A stretch of DNA of 64,000 nt, from the NCBI GenBank assembly GCA_032158295.1, contig JASTWB010000040.1, positions 51,318 to 115,317 of the forward strand, given 5' to 3'. A model generated the notes under the pieces. The model saw only the letters and a list, made by a program, of their open reading frames with translations, did no database searches and was not told where the DNA came from. Source of the stretch: Pycnopodia helianthoides (taxonomy: Eukaryota; Echinodermata; Asteroidea; Forcipulatida; Asteriidae). Below are positions 21,408-33,310 of this stretch, in pieces. The stretch's first letter is position 1; every line of letters starts with the position of its first letter. The translations under genes and the position numbers were made by a program.

Positions 21408-21816
21408 GGTGGCCTTGAAGGGACACCGAACATACATACTTAAGTGAATTTGTACGTAAATATTCACAGTTTTTGCCCAAATTGTCAAATATTCACGTAT
21501 TTAAAATATTTACAAAATTATTTACGAGTTGTGCGCAAAGTCGCAAATATTTACGTAAAAAATTGCGATTGGAACACAAATTCAATATTAACGTGATTAC
21601 TCGAGATTTCGGGGTACAAATCGTGAATATTTAGGTAAATATTCTCGTAAATTTTTGCGATTGGGGCACAAATCGTGAATATGTACGTAAATATTTACTT
21701 GAATATTAATGAATTGTGCCTCAAGCGCAAATATTTACGTTAATATTTGCAAAATCGTGAACAATTAAGTAAATATTCACGTAAATATATTAGTTTGATG
21801 TCCCTTCAGGGCCACC
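21408..21816. mobile_element. Long palindromic-motif MITE (U1)
   Basis: Ends GGTGGCCTTGAAGGGACACC and GATGTCCCTTCAGGGCCACC are inverted repeats. The interior is a run of CGTAAATATT, AATATTTACG, CGTGAATAT and related half-palindromes broken by short GGGGCACAAAT-like spacers. About 409 bp, no coding. Confidence 0.7.
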
Positions 21817-23552
21817 ATAAGTATGTAATTTTGTAGCTTAAAAAGTAAAAATTATGCTTATCACTTTTGTTTGTTATTTGGCTTTGTTTTTGTACATTGC
21901 GCTTCAAGGCCGTTTTGCGGCAAAACTGTGCTTGATAAGTTTGTTTTGTATTATTAAAATTATCAACAAAAGAAAGGTCTATAAAACTACTCTGACGGGG
22001 CTTCAGTCAATAGCAGTGAGACAGTGATCTAGGTTCCAGACCAGTAATCAGTATTGTTAGCCACCTGTCCACCTGTTTCAGGACAGTGTAACTCGATCAG
22101 CTGTCTGTCCTGTAAAATTAAGCTGTATTCACTAAAGCCTGTTGTTAGAGTGAAAGTCCTTCTTGAAACCAAACTTATCTTTAAATCAAGCCTTTTTTGA
22201 TAATATTGAAGACAGTAAAGCCCAATATATTGCAATCAGTGTGTTTCTAAGGCAGGCACAGTAGTCATCAAGTTTTGACCGACAATTTTCAAATCCATAA
22301 ATATGTGTTTACATTTATAGGTCAAAATCAGGAAGACAAACCATTGATAGTTATCAAATGGAATCATTGCTATGTTTGGAAAAATTGTGTGAAATGAATT
22401 TCAGCAAATATTACGTTTTCTTTACTCTCGTTCAAGTAGCTCTTTAAGACAATTATGTATAAAGTCACTTGAATTGGGATAGTTATATATAATGGCCCTG
22501 AAGGGACACCAAACATATATATTTACACGAATATTTTACGTAAATATTTACGATTTTTGCCCCTATTCGCAAATATTAACGTAAATATTGGCGCTTGAGG
22601 CACAATTCGTGAATATTCACGTTAATATTGACGTGCATATTCACGATTTGGGTTCCAATCGCAAATATTTACGTAAATATTCACGTAAGTATATATGTTA
22701 GATGTCCCTTCGGGGCCACCATAACTATTAGTGTTTTCAATCAGCCTTAGTAAGAATGGACAATCTCTATGCATGTCTGTGAAGTTGTCAACTGATGTGC
22801 ATTAAATGGCTTTATCTTGAATTCATTTGTTAAACGTATGCATTTATTAGGTGCAGTCGGCTTCGTTTCACGGTGACCGAAATTCCACATTCCACACTGT
22901 TTTGGTACTGGAGCGTCGACCGATAATTCATAATACAAACAATACCCATAATATGCATTGTAATCACCAAGTGTAGGTCACAACACCTACTCAATGGTAA
23001 CGGCAAAACAGCCCAACTCGACAATTTGGGTTTATATAATATAAGATCATTATAGGGTAAATTAAGGGTGTTTTGGGGTTTCTTTTTTGCATTTCTGGAA
23101 GTTTCAAACTACAATGTATGGTTTTGAATATAGCATGTCCCATCTTGGCATTTTTTTTTACATTTTCGTCCCAGACTTTTTTTTCCGCAAAACAGCTCAT
23201 CTCTGTCTTGAGTCATATTCACTTGACTATTTCCAGCTAGGCTGTTTTGCCATGAAAGGGCCGAAGTGGGCAAAACAACATTCATGGCAAAGTAGCGTAC
23301 ACTCAGTAAAAGTGTGTCCGATTCCTTCCTCCATAGTTTATTCCCAACATACATGTCTTTTTGAACTCCAAATAAATGTGTTTTTTAAAAATCGAGCACA
23401 ACAGTACCTTCGCCACTCTTTTTAATCAACGAGAAATGCAATAAGGGCTCAGAACGGACGGTTTTTTCTACATTTGTAAAGAAGAAAAACAAATTCAGGA
23501 TACCTTGTGAGGTTTCCAGACAAAACTGTGCACTTTGGTCCCACAAGTGTTG

Positions 23553-23909
23553 CTAAACACTCACGTTTTCGATGCCATTTCTGAGAACGGTTGTATCAGC
23601 TATGCTCCTCCACACCATCAGACTGCTTGAGTGAATGTAGTTGGATCGCTGGTCATGAAGCCACTTCTCGTAGCGTAAGTACCCGTTGGAACATATTGGC
23701 TTCAATGTGTGTGGGCATCTGAATGTGGACAACCCATACCCCCAGATGAAGCCACGCCCCTGGCGAAATTGGGTGATGCTCTTACGCGACATTTTACTGC
23801 ACTGTTTTGAATACTTGATATATAATAACTCATCAGTAATAATAACAATAATACTGGCTTCTTGTACATCGCTTAAATCCGTCACCCAGTGACGCTCATG
23901 GCGCTCCAA
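23553..23909 (-). CDS. Tandem copy of the unrecognised 118-codon frame
   Basis: Identical in protein sequence to the frame at 15,452-15,808. The same doubt applies: open in both tandem copies, interrupted in the inverted arm copy, no recognised domain. Confidence 0.2.
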   Translation of the reverse strand: MERHERHWVTDLSDVQEASIIVIITDELLYIKYSKQCSKMSRKSITQFRQGRGFIWGYGLSTFRCPHTLKPICSNGYLRYEKWLHDQRSNYIHSSSLMVWRSIADTTVLRNGIENVSV

Positions 23910-25120
23910 GATTATTATATTATTTCTCCTGCAAGGTGTAGAGCTACGTTTTGAAGTATGCTACCTTTTTCCCTTTACATAGCACCGTGCAATGGTTTAC
24001 ACGGTGCTGTAGCGCAATATGCTGCCAATCAAACCAGGAATACCGGGGCGACCCCTGTCTCTTTACAACAGGTGCACTGGGTTTGTATACGTACATTACA
24101 CAATGCTACGTATCAAGTGTACATGCAAATCCTAGTAGAAAGACCAAAAGCATGGTATTGGGTCATGCCGTCTTCATCCCTTTTTTCACGTTACAATATG
24201 TGCAATAACAATACTGAAAACTGGTCTGGAACCTAGCTCACTGTCTCACTGCTATTGACTGAAGCCCCGTCAGAGTAGTTTTATAGACCTTTCTATTGTT
24301 GATAATTTTAATAATACAAAACAAACTTATCAAGCACAGTTTTGCCGCAAAACGGCCTTGAAGCGCAATGTACAAAAACAAAGCCAAATAATATACAAAA
24401 GTGATAAGCATAATTTTTACTTTTAAAGCTACAAAATTACATACTTATGGTGGCCCTGAAGGGACATCAAACGAATATAATTACGTGAATATTTACGTAA
24501 TTGTTCACGATTTTGCAAATATTAACGTAAATATTTGCGCTTGAGGCACAATTCATTTAAAAACAAAACAAACTAGGCCTATATAATTTCTTGATGCACA
24601 AATATTTCAAGGGAAGTTTTCCACCTTGTTCATCTTTATACCATGTCATGTGCAAATCCGTGAAAATGAATTTGTTCAGTTTTACCAATTGTTACCAATA
24701 TTACAAAGCAGAGCTGCCAACATCTATTTATTTCTTTATAATAAATACAGGCAATTGCTGTTTAGTTTAGAAAAAAATAGGGTTTCTATTTTCTAAAATA
24801 TCTATATTGTAAAAGAAATGTAAGAACTAATTGTGATGACCACAGTTTATGTTAATTGTATGATCCTATTTGTGAACTCTTTGTAGTATTGTCACATAAG
24901 TGTGTTATGCAGTGACTGAAAATTAAATACAATTATTATGGAGTATTAATGACTGGCAAGTTTCAAGTTTATTCCAAATTCAGGTGTAATTTTTCCCCGA
25001 TTTGATTCAAATTCTAGTGATCGTCGCCACACCATTTGATGCTAAATCCATCCAAATCTTTACAGAGTGAAATGCTTGACAGAGTGAAATGAGTGACTAT
25101 CGCGCCTTTCTGTATGGGAC

Positions 25121-26692
25121 CATAGATATAGAATATAATACCTAGATCGGCCGCTCGTACATACGCGGGTTCTGGCATGGGCGCAGCCATTGGTACCAAG
25201 CGGTCACGTGCTGGTGGTCAAAACATTGGACGCGCACTAGACGTGACGAACGCAAAATCATTTTGGTTTAATTTCGTGATTTTCCTCCAGCCGAATTATT
25301 CATATAATTTAATGTTATTAGGCCTTTTAATGCTAAATGATGGTTGCAAATCGCTCTGCAGCCATTATGTCTCAGCAGAGAAAAGAGAAAGGGGCCCGGA
25401 GTCCTTCGTAAGCTGACATACCATAGGTAAGAAGGCCTACATGTTTATTTAATTTAAAACATGTTGGCAATTAGCTAATTACCATTGATGTGTATGAACT
25501 CCATTTCGGTTATTTATCAGGTTTACTCTTTTCTTTTCTCCATCGTATGCTGTAATGATGATATTCACTGGGACTTTGGGTCTAATACTACTCTAGGCTA
25601 TAGAGTGCTTATTGCACGGTAATGAATGGGTTTATACGGTGCGATAGTATTATTGGGAAGTGGTTGTGATTTTAGTCGTTGTTTAATTAAACTCCTCTCA
25701 AGTGATACGTACATTGTTTTGTTTAATGCTTGTAAAGAAAAACTCCATTTAAATTTTAAATAATTATTATTTCACTCCAGATTCCCCCATGAAGACTCAA
25801 AACTGATGCGCGAGTGGGTTCATCGGATAAAAAAGGATGCTCCCGAAGGGTAGAAAATGGAATACCACTGCACAAGACCGGCTTTGCAGCGACCAGTTTG
25901 GTGAAGAATGCCTGGAAGTGCGGTGGGGCAGTGTATATTCCATTTAAATATTCTGAAATAATTGTTAACATCTGTACTTTTTACTACTGTAATGCGCATC
26001 TGTACATTTGTTTTTATGAAACTTGCGCATATGAATAAATTATTAGATTATATTAGATTAGATATAATTTTTTATTCAGCGCCAACGTTAAAAAGTTAAA
26101 GCCAAAAACATCGGAAATTGTAGTGCAACTCGAGCTCTCTAGATTTTACATTATAACTGTAATGGTCTGTTTATGGGTTACCCGACTTACTTCTTGTTAA
26201 GCTTTAACGGTTTCAAAACTCTGCTGCAAGACTTGTTACTTATAATCCTTCACATGAACCCATTTCTAGAGCAACGTTTATGCGCAGGCCTAATTACTCT
26301 CCAAACTGATATAATAATACGTAATTGCTTTGTTTTCTTTAATTGTATAATTCAAATTATGCACGGTCTACGTGCACACTGAGGTGTTTTTATGCTACTA
26401 CCGGTGAAAAATAAATGACTAGCCCGTGTTATACTTACACCTTTGTGCTTAAGTTGAGTTTATGAATCTTCCTTTTTGTCATTTACATAAGAATGTCTTT
26501 AAATTGTGCCACAAACCTGTCAAATAATATAGCCCACCTTGTGTTTAAGGACTATTCTTCATGTTCATTTTCAGTGCGTTACCACCAGCACGTGACTTTT
26601 TAGCGCGTCCATGAAGAACCAGGAATTTTTGTGTACGGCTTATGGCGCGTATGTACGCGCGGCCGATCTAGGTATTATATTCTATATCTATG
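25121..26692 (+). mobile_element. P-like THAP element, 8-bp TSD (copy in U2)
   Basis: Duplicated with the unit and not independently inserted, since TATGGGAC flanks (25,113-25,120 and 26,693-26,700) and the surrounding sequence are the same. Length 1,572 bp, with the same 47-bp terminal repeats as in U1. Confidence 0.85.
25330..25960 (+). pseudogene. THAP domain of the P-like element (U2)
   Basis: Exon 1 is 25,330-25,407 and exon 2 starts at 25,781. It has the same Gln in place of the zinc-binding His, the same phase mismatch and the same stop as the U1 copy. Small differences at the end of the domain change SVYSIFKYS to SVYIPFKYS through a two-base deletion near 25,944. Confidence 0.62.
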
Positions 26693-27411
26693 TATGGGAC
26701 TGATGGTAGCGTGACGCACACGCGTCTGTGCGTCTGCCAAGTGCACAACTCTACGGCGTTTGTCAACCATGTACGCATGCGTGAATGTAATTAGCATATT
26801 TCATGGGAGAGGTCCATTTTCGGCTTCGGCAGTGGCTATGACCGAACCGGCACCCCGGTTGGCTGTAAAATCACTGGTCCCTATCGATTGACAACCCCCA
26901 CTAGGAAGTAAGTAAGGCATGGTCCAGCTCAAGATATCATGGCATACGAGCTGACCAGTGTGTACGACGTGGTTAAGACAGTGGAAATATTGCAGTGTTA
27001 GCAAAGAATCCCACAAAAAGTTTTGACCCCAATAATAGGTTTCCCTTCTGCAAATTTTAACAAAAACATTTTCAATTATTTTAACGTCTGACTCATTTAA
27101 AATGTTCCATCGCGTCAGCATTCAACAGTAAAAAGACTATTTCAGTTTCCAACAGTTTCCCTTTCAGTGGTCAAATAAAGATAACTCAAATTCATTAGCT
27201 CGCAACGATCATTCAATATCGCAGAAGCCAACAGTAAGAGTCAACCACTCAATTTCATCAATAAGCACACATTAATTTGTCAAATTGTTGTGTTCAAAAT
27301 CGTTTCTATGGCTTGTGCCTGCTGAAAGGTAAGATACTCAGGGGAAATTAATTATTCTACACTAGTTCTGCAATGTATATACCGCCCTCTAGAGCGATTT
27401 TAAAGGAAATA

Positions 27412-27605
27412 ATGGCTGCCCGCGGTCAGTACAGACTAGTGATCTGAGTAGTTCAAATCAGAGGAGTAGTCATCTGCTGGGAGGAAAGGCCCAGCTGATT
27501 GGCGGATGATTTGGCCTACCCATCAACTCACTCACAGTGCATCAGATGGTACAACTACATCCAGACATACATGCCGAGATGCCAAGAACCATTGACACAG
27601 TGAAG
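27412..27605 (+). other. Possible damaged first exon with TATA box (U2)
   Basis: Second-unit copy of the candidate exon at 19,311-19,504, with the same start, the same frameshift, the same in-frame TGA and the same GTCAGT donor. No independent support, because the two units are near-identical. Confidence 0.3.
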
Positions 27606-28124
27606 GTCAGTGAAACCAAACCAACTTTAAATTATGAACATAGAAACGAAAAAAAGAAGATCAACAGAAAACTAAAATGACATGTAATTGTTTTGTTGTT
27701 AGTTAACGTTTGTAACAAACACTGATGATGAAAACATTAGAAAATCAATTGTAAAATGGTGAAAATGTAGTCTTGAATGCATATAAAAGTCAAACCGCAT
27801 ATTAATTTTTGCCCCAGATAGGAAAAAATGTTCACAGGCCTGTGGAATATCTATTAATTTCGACCCAACTTGAAATGCCGAATTTGGGAAATCAGTTGTT
27901 GCGGACATCTTCCCTGATGTCACCGTATAGGATTTGAACTCTATACTTAACCTAGGATATAATTATTTACACTGTCCGGCCGAAAAGATGACGTAGGCCT
28001 CTCGCCAAAAATAAATATTTAACAAAATATTTACAAACATCTTGGGGAAAAGATATTGTCCCTTCACGAAAAGGTTTTCGTTGGAACCTACTCTATCGTT
28101 CCTGAACCGTCAAAACGCACTTAA

Positions 28125-29312
28125 AGGAACATTACAGAATTGTTTTTTGCTAACAAAACAGATGTTGGAAGTGTAAGCACTTTATGTAACCACCATATAC
28201 ATGTGACCCTAGTTGGTTTAGGGATCAGATTTGGGATAGAGGACTCGGCAGAGTTGATTTAGTGATGTTCTGTTTTATTTTCTGAAAATACAAGAAGACG
28301 GACGATAATACAAAATGATGTTTCTCCGTCTTCGTCTAGAAATTGAATAAATTTACTTAATATTAAATTACAAATGAGGAATATTAATAAAACATAGATC
28401 TGTTACAAATAATTAATTAACTGATTCAGAATGGAAAATCTACCAAATCCAGGAAACTAAGATGGCGCTACAGTTCCCGCCAAAAGCTCAATGACGGTCG
28501 CCATCTTGGAAATAATAAAATATGCGCCATAACTCGATGTGAAAACATCGTAAATGCTACTTGCAACTAAAACCACGATAAATAGTTGAACAGATAAAGA
28601 TTTGGAAGTAACAAAAAATATAAGGAATGCTGATTTATACAAACTATAAGCAACTACTTAACTTGCTCATCGTTAAGGATCAATTAATAAGTAACAATTA
28701 ATCAAGAAATATAAAATACTTTAAGTAATACAATATAAATTGCGTCTATGAATATATATAACTGAGGTGAGAGTTTGCATTATAAAATGAGAAAATGGTT
28801 ACCTGAAAATACAAGAAGACGGACGATAATACAAAATGATGTTTCTCCGTATTCGTCTAGAGATTGAATGATTGCGGGAAAGTCCGCCACCAACGGTGAG
28901 TAGGTTGAGTCAAGACGTGGCATATTGAATATTCATAAATACAGTTACGCAATGAGTCACAGACGAATGCATTCAAAATTAGAGGGGCGGGGCTGTTCAT
29001 ACCGGTTACATACATAAACTGACAAACCTGTAAAAGTTTGAGATCGATCGGCCATCTGGGTCGCGAGAAAATAGTGAAAAACCAATTACACATTTGCACG
29101 AAATCATATAGGTTCAACAAATGAATAAAACGCTCACTGAGCGATAAACTCCAATCGGAAAATTAGTTTATTTATTTCTCATCAAATATGGCATTTCAGA
29201 CAGAAATATTTCAAGAGATGTTTTCTACTATCATCATCATTAGACCGTGTAAGTTTTATGTACATCTGTGATCAAAAGTATATTTTACAATTACCAATTC
29301 TGTAATGTTCCT
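28125..29312. mobile_element. TTAA-flanked element with AGGAACATTACAG ends (U2)
   Basis: Second-unit copy of the element at 20,024-21,210, flanked by TTAA at 28,121-28,124 and 29,313-29,316, with the same inner direct repeats. Confidence 0.8.
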
Positions 29313-29509
29313 TTAAAGGTTTGACCCAGATTGGAAAAAAAAAAGTTCACGGGCTATATTACATTTCGACCCAACTTGAAACGTCGAATTTGGGCGATCA
29401 CTTAATGAAGGCACATCCCCTGATGCCAACCAATCGAATTTGAACTCAGTAACTCTCTTATCCTAGGAAATATTGGGATTTTTTTTTGCAAAAATTATGA
29501 CGTAGGTTT

Positions 29510-29918
29510 GGTGGCCTTGAAGGGACACCGAACATACATACTTAAGTGAATTTGTACGTAAATATTCACAGTTTTTGCCCAAATTGTCAAATATTCACGT
29601 ATTTAAAATATTTACAAAATTATTTACGAGTTGTGCGCAAAGTCGCAAATATTTACGTAAAAAATTGCGATTGGAACACAAATTCAATATTAACGTGATT
29701 ACTCGAGATTTCGGGGTACAAATCGTGAATATTTAGGTAAATATTCTCGTAAATTTTTGCGATTGGGGCACAAATCGTGAATATGTACGTAAATATTTAC
29801 TTGAATATTAATGAATTGTGCCTCAAGCGCAAATATTTACGTTAATATTTGCAAAATCGTGAACAATTAAGTAAATATTCACGTAAATATATTAGTTTGA
29901 TGTCCCTTCAGGGCCACC
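29510..29918. mobile_element. Long palindromic-motif MITE (U2)
   Basis: Second-unit copy of the MITE at 21,408-21,816, with the same inverted ends and motif content. Confidence 0.7.
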
Positions 29919-31526
29919 ATAAGTATGTAATTTTGTAGCTTAAAAAGTAAAAATTATGCTTATCACTTTTGTTTGTTATTTGGCTTTGTTTTTGTACATT
30001 GCGCTTCAAGGCCGTTTTGCGGCAAAACTGTGCTTGATAAGTTTGTTTTGTATTATTAAAATTATCAACAAAAGAAAGGTCTATAAAACTACTCTGACGG
30101 GGCTTCAGTCAATAGCAGTGAGACAGTGATCTAGGTTCCAGACCAGTAATCAGTATTGTTATTGCACATATTGTAACGTGAAAAAAGGGATGAAGACGGC
30201 ATGACCCAATACCATGCTTTTGGTCTTTCTACTAGGATTTGCATGTACACTTGATACGTAGCATTGTGTAATGTACGTATACAAACCCAGTGCACCTGTT
30301 GTAAAGAGACAGGGTTCGCCCCGGTATTCCTGGTTTGATTGGCAGCATATTGCGCTACAGCACCGTGTAAACCATTGCACGGTGCTATGTAAGAGAAAAA
30401 AGGTAGCATACTTCAAAACGTAGCTCCACATACCTTGCAGGAGAAATAATATAATAATGTTGGAGCGCCATGAGCGTCACTGAGTGACGGATTTAAGCGA
30501 TGTACAAGAAGCCAGTATTATTTTTATTATTACTGATGAGTTATTATATATCAAGTATTCACAACAGTGCAGTAAAATGTCGCGTAAGAGCATCACCTAA
30601 TTTCGCCAGGGGCGTGGCTTCATCTGGGGGTATGGGTTGTCCACATTCAGATGCCCACACACATTGAAGCCCATATGTTCCAACGGGTACTTACGCTACG
30701 AGGAGTGGCTTCATGACCAGCGATCCAACTACATTCACTCAAGCAGTCTGATGGTGTGGAGGAGCATAGCTGATACAACCTTTCTCGGAAATGGCATCGA
30801 AAACGTGAGTGTTTAGCAACACTTGTGGGACTAAAGTGCACAGTTTTGTCAGGAAACCTCACAAGGTATCCTGAATCTTTTTTCTTCTTTACAAATGTAG
30901 GAAAAAACGCCCGTTCTGAGACCTTATTGCTTTTCTCGTTGATTAAAAAGAGTGGCGAAGGTACTGTTGTGCTCGATTAAAAAACAACAACATTTTTTTG
31001 GAGTTTCAAAAAGACATGTATGTTGGGAATAAGCTATGGAGGAAGAATCGGACACACTTTTACTGAGTGTATGCTACTTGGCCATGAATGTTGTTTTGCC
31101 CACTTCTGCCCTTCCATGGCAAAACAGCCTAGCTGGAAATATTCAAGTGTATATGACTCAAGACATTGATGAGCTGTTTTGCCGTAAAAACGTCTGGGAC
31201 GAAAGTGTAAAAAAAAAAATGCCAAGATGGGACATGCTATATTCAAAACCATACATTGCAGTTTGAAACTTCCAGAAATGCAAAAAAGAAACCCCAAAAC
31301 ACCCTTAATTTACCCAGAAATGATATTATATTATATAAACCCGAATTGTTGATTTTGGCTGTTTTGCCGTTGTTGTGACCTACACTTGGTGATTCCAATG
31401 CATTTTATGGGTATTGTTTGTATTCTGAATTATCGGTCGACGCTCCACTACCAAAACAGTGTGGAATGTGGAATTCCGGTCACCGTGAAACGAAGCCGAC
31501 TGCACCTAATAAATGCATACGTTTAA

Positions 31527-31946
31527 AACCCTGCAGTAAGCGTGCGAGCCAATGTTTTCAAGGCACAATTTGCATGTTTTGTTAATTACACCTGTTATGA
31601 ATAAAGTAGAAAGCCTTTTTTTCTTGACTTCCTCTGTTATACGATTGAAAAACATAATAGAGAATTTGAGTGGCCTAGCTTATCTGGTTTACCATCTACA
31701 TCTAAATCAAGTGGCACTGGTCCAAGGTTCACGGGGAATTCCCAATAGACGTGTTGAAAAAATGCCTTAGCATACATGTACATGCTGGGTAATCGAAAGT
31801 GCCTGGCAGGCTTGTCTGTCAACATATAACCTTACCAGACTTGATGGTGCCAGCTGGCGGGCTTCACCAAAGCTTCCAAAGGGGTATTTACTATTGCGGT
31901 CAGGGGTGGGGTGCTTTTGTTTTACTTTGTGAATGGAGCATGAATT

Positions 31947-31979
<33 letters not shown>

Positions 31980-32391
31980 CTTTTTTTTCTTAGTGATACT
32001 GATAGGCCTCTAGTAGAATCGTTTAGGTCGCTGGGGGTATGGGGGAATCGTTTTACAATCTCTAGACCATCTCAAAGGTGTTGGGGATGCTCAGAGTCCA
32101 CTATGCAGCAATAAATCCCCGTGTATGTAGTGTATTAGTGTGTGTTATAGTGTGCCATGATTTTCATGGCTCGCCTAATGCATAGGTTTTTTGCCATGAT
32201 TTTCATGGCTCGCCTAATGCATAGCGTTTTTTTGTACGGGATTACACACATCCCCGTGTGTGTAGGGTATTAGTGTGTGTTATAGTGTGCCATGATTTTC
32301 ATGGTTCGCCTAATGCATAGTGTTTTTTTGCCATGATTTTCATGGCTCGCCTAATGCATAGTGTTTTTTGAACTGGCTCACACACTGCAGG
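31527..32391. mobile_element. PiggyBac-like TTAA insertion in the right arm
   Basis: About 865 bp between TTAA at 31,523-31,526 and 32,392-32,395. The left end reads AACCCTGCAGT and the right end ACTGCAGG, so the inner ends match the CCC..GGG style of piggyBac. The uninterrupted site is seen in both left copies (about 14,728 and 22,832). The interior has a 30-base T run (31,950-31,979) and a minisatellite, and no transposase. Probably a piggyBac-type MITE. Confidence 0.75.
32116..32371 (+). repeat. Minisatellite of ~40-bp units in a 134-bp dimer
   Basis: The unit GCCATGATTTTCATGG followed by CTCGCCTAATGCATAG starts at 32,154, 32,193, 32,289 and 32,330. Each contains the palindrome CCATGA-TTT-TCATGG. 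Pairs of units plus a TCCCCGTGTGTGTAG leader form a 134-bp higher unit present twice. Confidence 0.85.
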
Positions 32392-32689
32392 TTAACAAAT
32401 GAATTCAAGATAAAGCCATTTAAATGCACATCAGTTAACAACTTCACAGACATGCATAGATATTGTCCATTCTTACTAAGGCTGATTGAAAACACTAATA
32501 GTTATGGTGGCCCCGAAGGGACATCTAACATATATACTTACGTGAATATTTACATAAATATTTGCGATTGGAACACAAATCGTAAATATTTACGTAAAAT
32601 ATTCGTGTAAATATATATGTTTGATGTCCCTTATATATGACTATCCCAATTCGGGTGACTTTATATATAATTGTGTTAAAGAGCTACTC

Positions 32690-33310
32690 GAACGAGAGTA
32701 AAGACAACGTAATATTTGCTAAAATTCATTTCACACAATTTTTCCAAACCTAGCAATGATTCCATTTGAATAACTATCAACGGGTTTGTCTTGCTGATTT
32801 TGACCTATAAATGTAAACACATATTTATGGATTTGAAAATTGTCGGTCTAAACTTGACGACTACTGGGCCTACACACTGATTGCAATATATTGGGCTTTA
32901 CTTTCTTCAATATTATCAAAAAGGGCTTGCTTTAAATATAAGTTTGGGTTCAAGAAGGACTTTCACTCTAACAACAGGCTTTAGTGAATACAGCTTAATT
33001 TTACAGGACAGACAGCTGATCGAGTTACACTGTCCTGAAACAGGTGGACAGGTGGCTAAATGAGGCCCTGACGCCCAAATTAGTGTAGCTCACGCTAAAA
33101 TGTGTACTGCAAATCATTATTTGGGTCAGCTCACAATTGGATCGAGTGTTGCCAACGATCGAAACGATCCCCTGCATTTGAAATTGCAGGCAAATTTAGG
33201 TATATTGTTATTCTTCATTTTCCATGTCAGTTCGTTTCCCTCAAAACTGATCAGTATTTACAATTATCTATAAGTTTTTCAAATGGAGAGTTAAAAATAT
33301 GAGAGAAAAA
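32690..33310 (-). repeat. Right arm copy of the 7,481-8,090 block
   Basis: Inverted match to the left-arm block, reading through the empty TTAA site of element 2 at about 32,680. No gene recognised. Confidence 0.8.

Larger units (their letters stand above)
7701..22059 (+). repeat. Tandem duplication unit U1 (8.1 kb plus element 2)
   Basis: Without element 2 (8,091-14,339), this stretch matches 22,060-30,161 almost base for base, with only scattered mismatches and one- or two-base indels (for example 14,829 against 22,933). The join at 22,057-22,059 sits on a shared TTA between ..CAGTATTG and ..GCCACCTG. U1 holds the arm sequence, two palindromic-motif MITEs, the P-like THAP element and two diverged satellite monomers. 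Stretches not covered by other entries (16,461-17,017; 18,600-18,735) show no gene to me. Confidence 0.9.
22060..30161 (+). repeat. Tandem duplication unit U2 (8.1 kb, without element 2)
   Basis: Near-identical direct copy of U1, reading through the empty TTAA site of element 2 at about 22,446. It contains second copies of the palindromic-motif MITE (22,494-22,720), the P-like element, the AGGAACATTACAG element and the long MITE. At its right end (about 30,161) it passes directly into the inverted right arm. Confidence 0.9.
30162..32690 (-). repeat. Right arm of the inverted repeat, inner part
   Basis: Reverse complement of 14,340-16,130, visibly more diverged than U1 is from U2. It contains an inserted piggyBac-like element (31,527-32,391) and a shortened palindromic-motif MITE (32,506-32,632) whose right end is truncated. 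Frames open in the left copies (for example at 15,452-15,808) are broken here. A frame at 31,036-31,266 (+) starting MEEESDTLLLSVCYLAMNVV is open here and partly open in the other copies but is unrecognised. Confidence 0.85.

Noticed and set aside
30285..30360. CTCCKE on the plus strand, like the CCKE motif of P2X7ICD
   Set aside because: No CxCGxC motif before it and no CLNP or RWCxG block after it; a stop follows within ten codons. Taken as chance.
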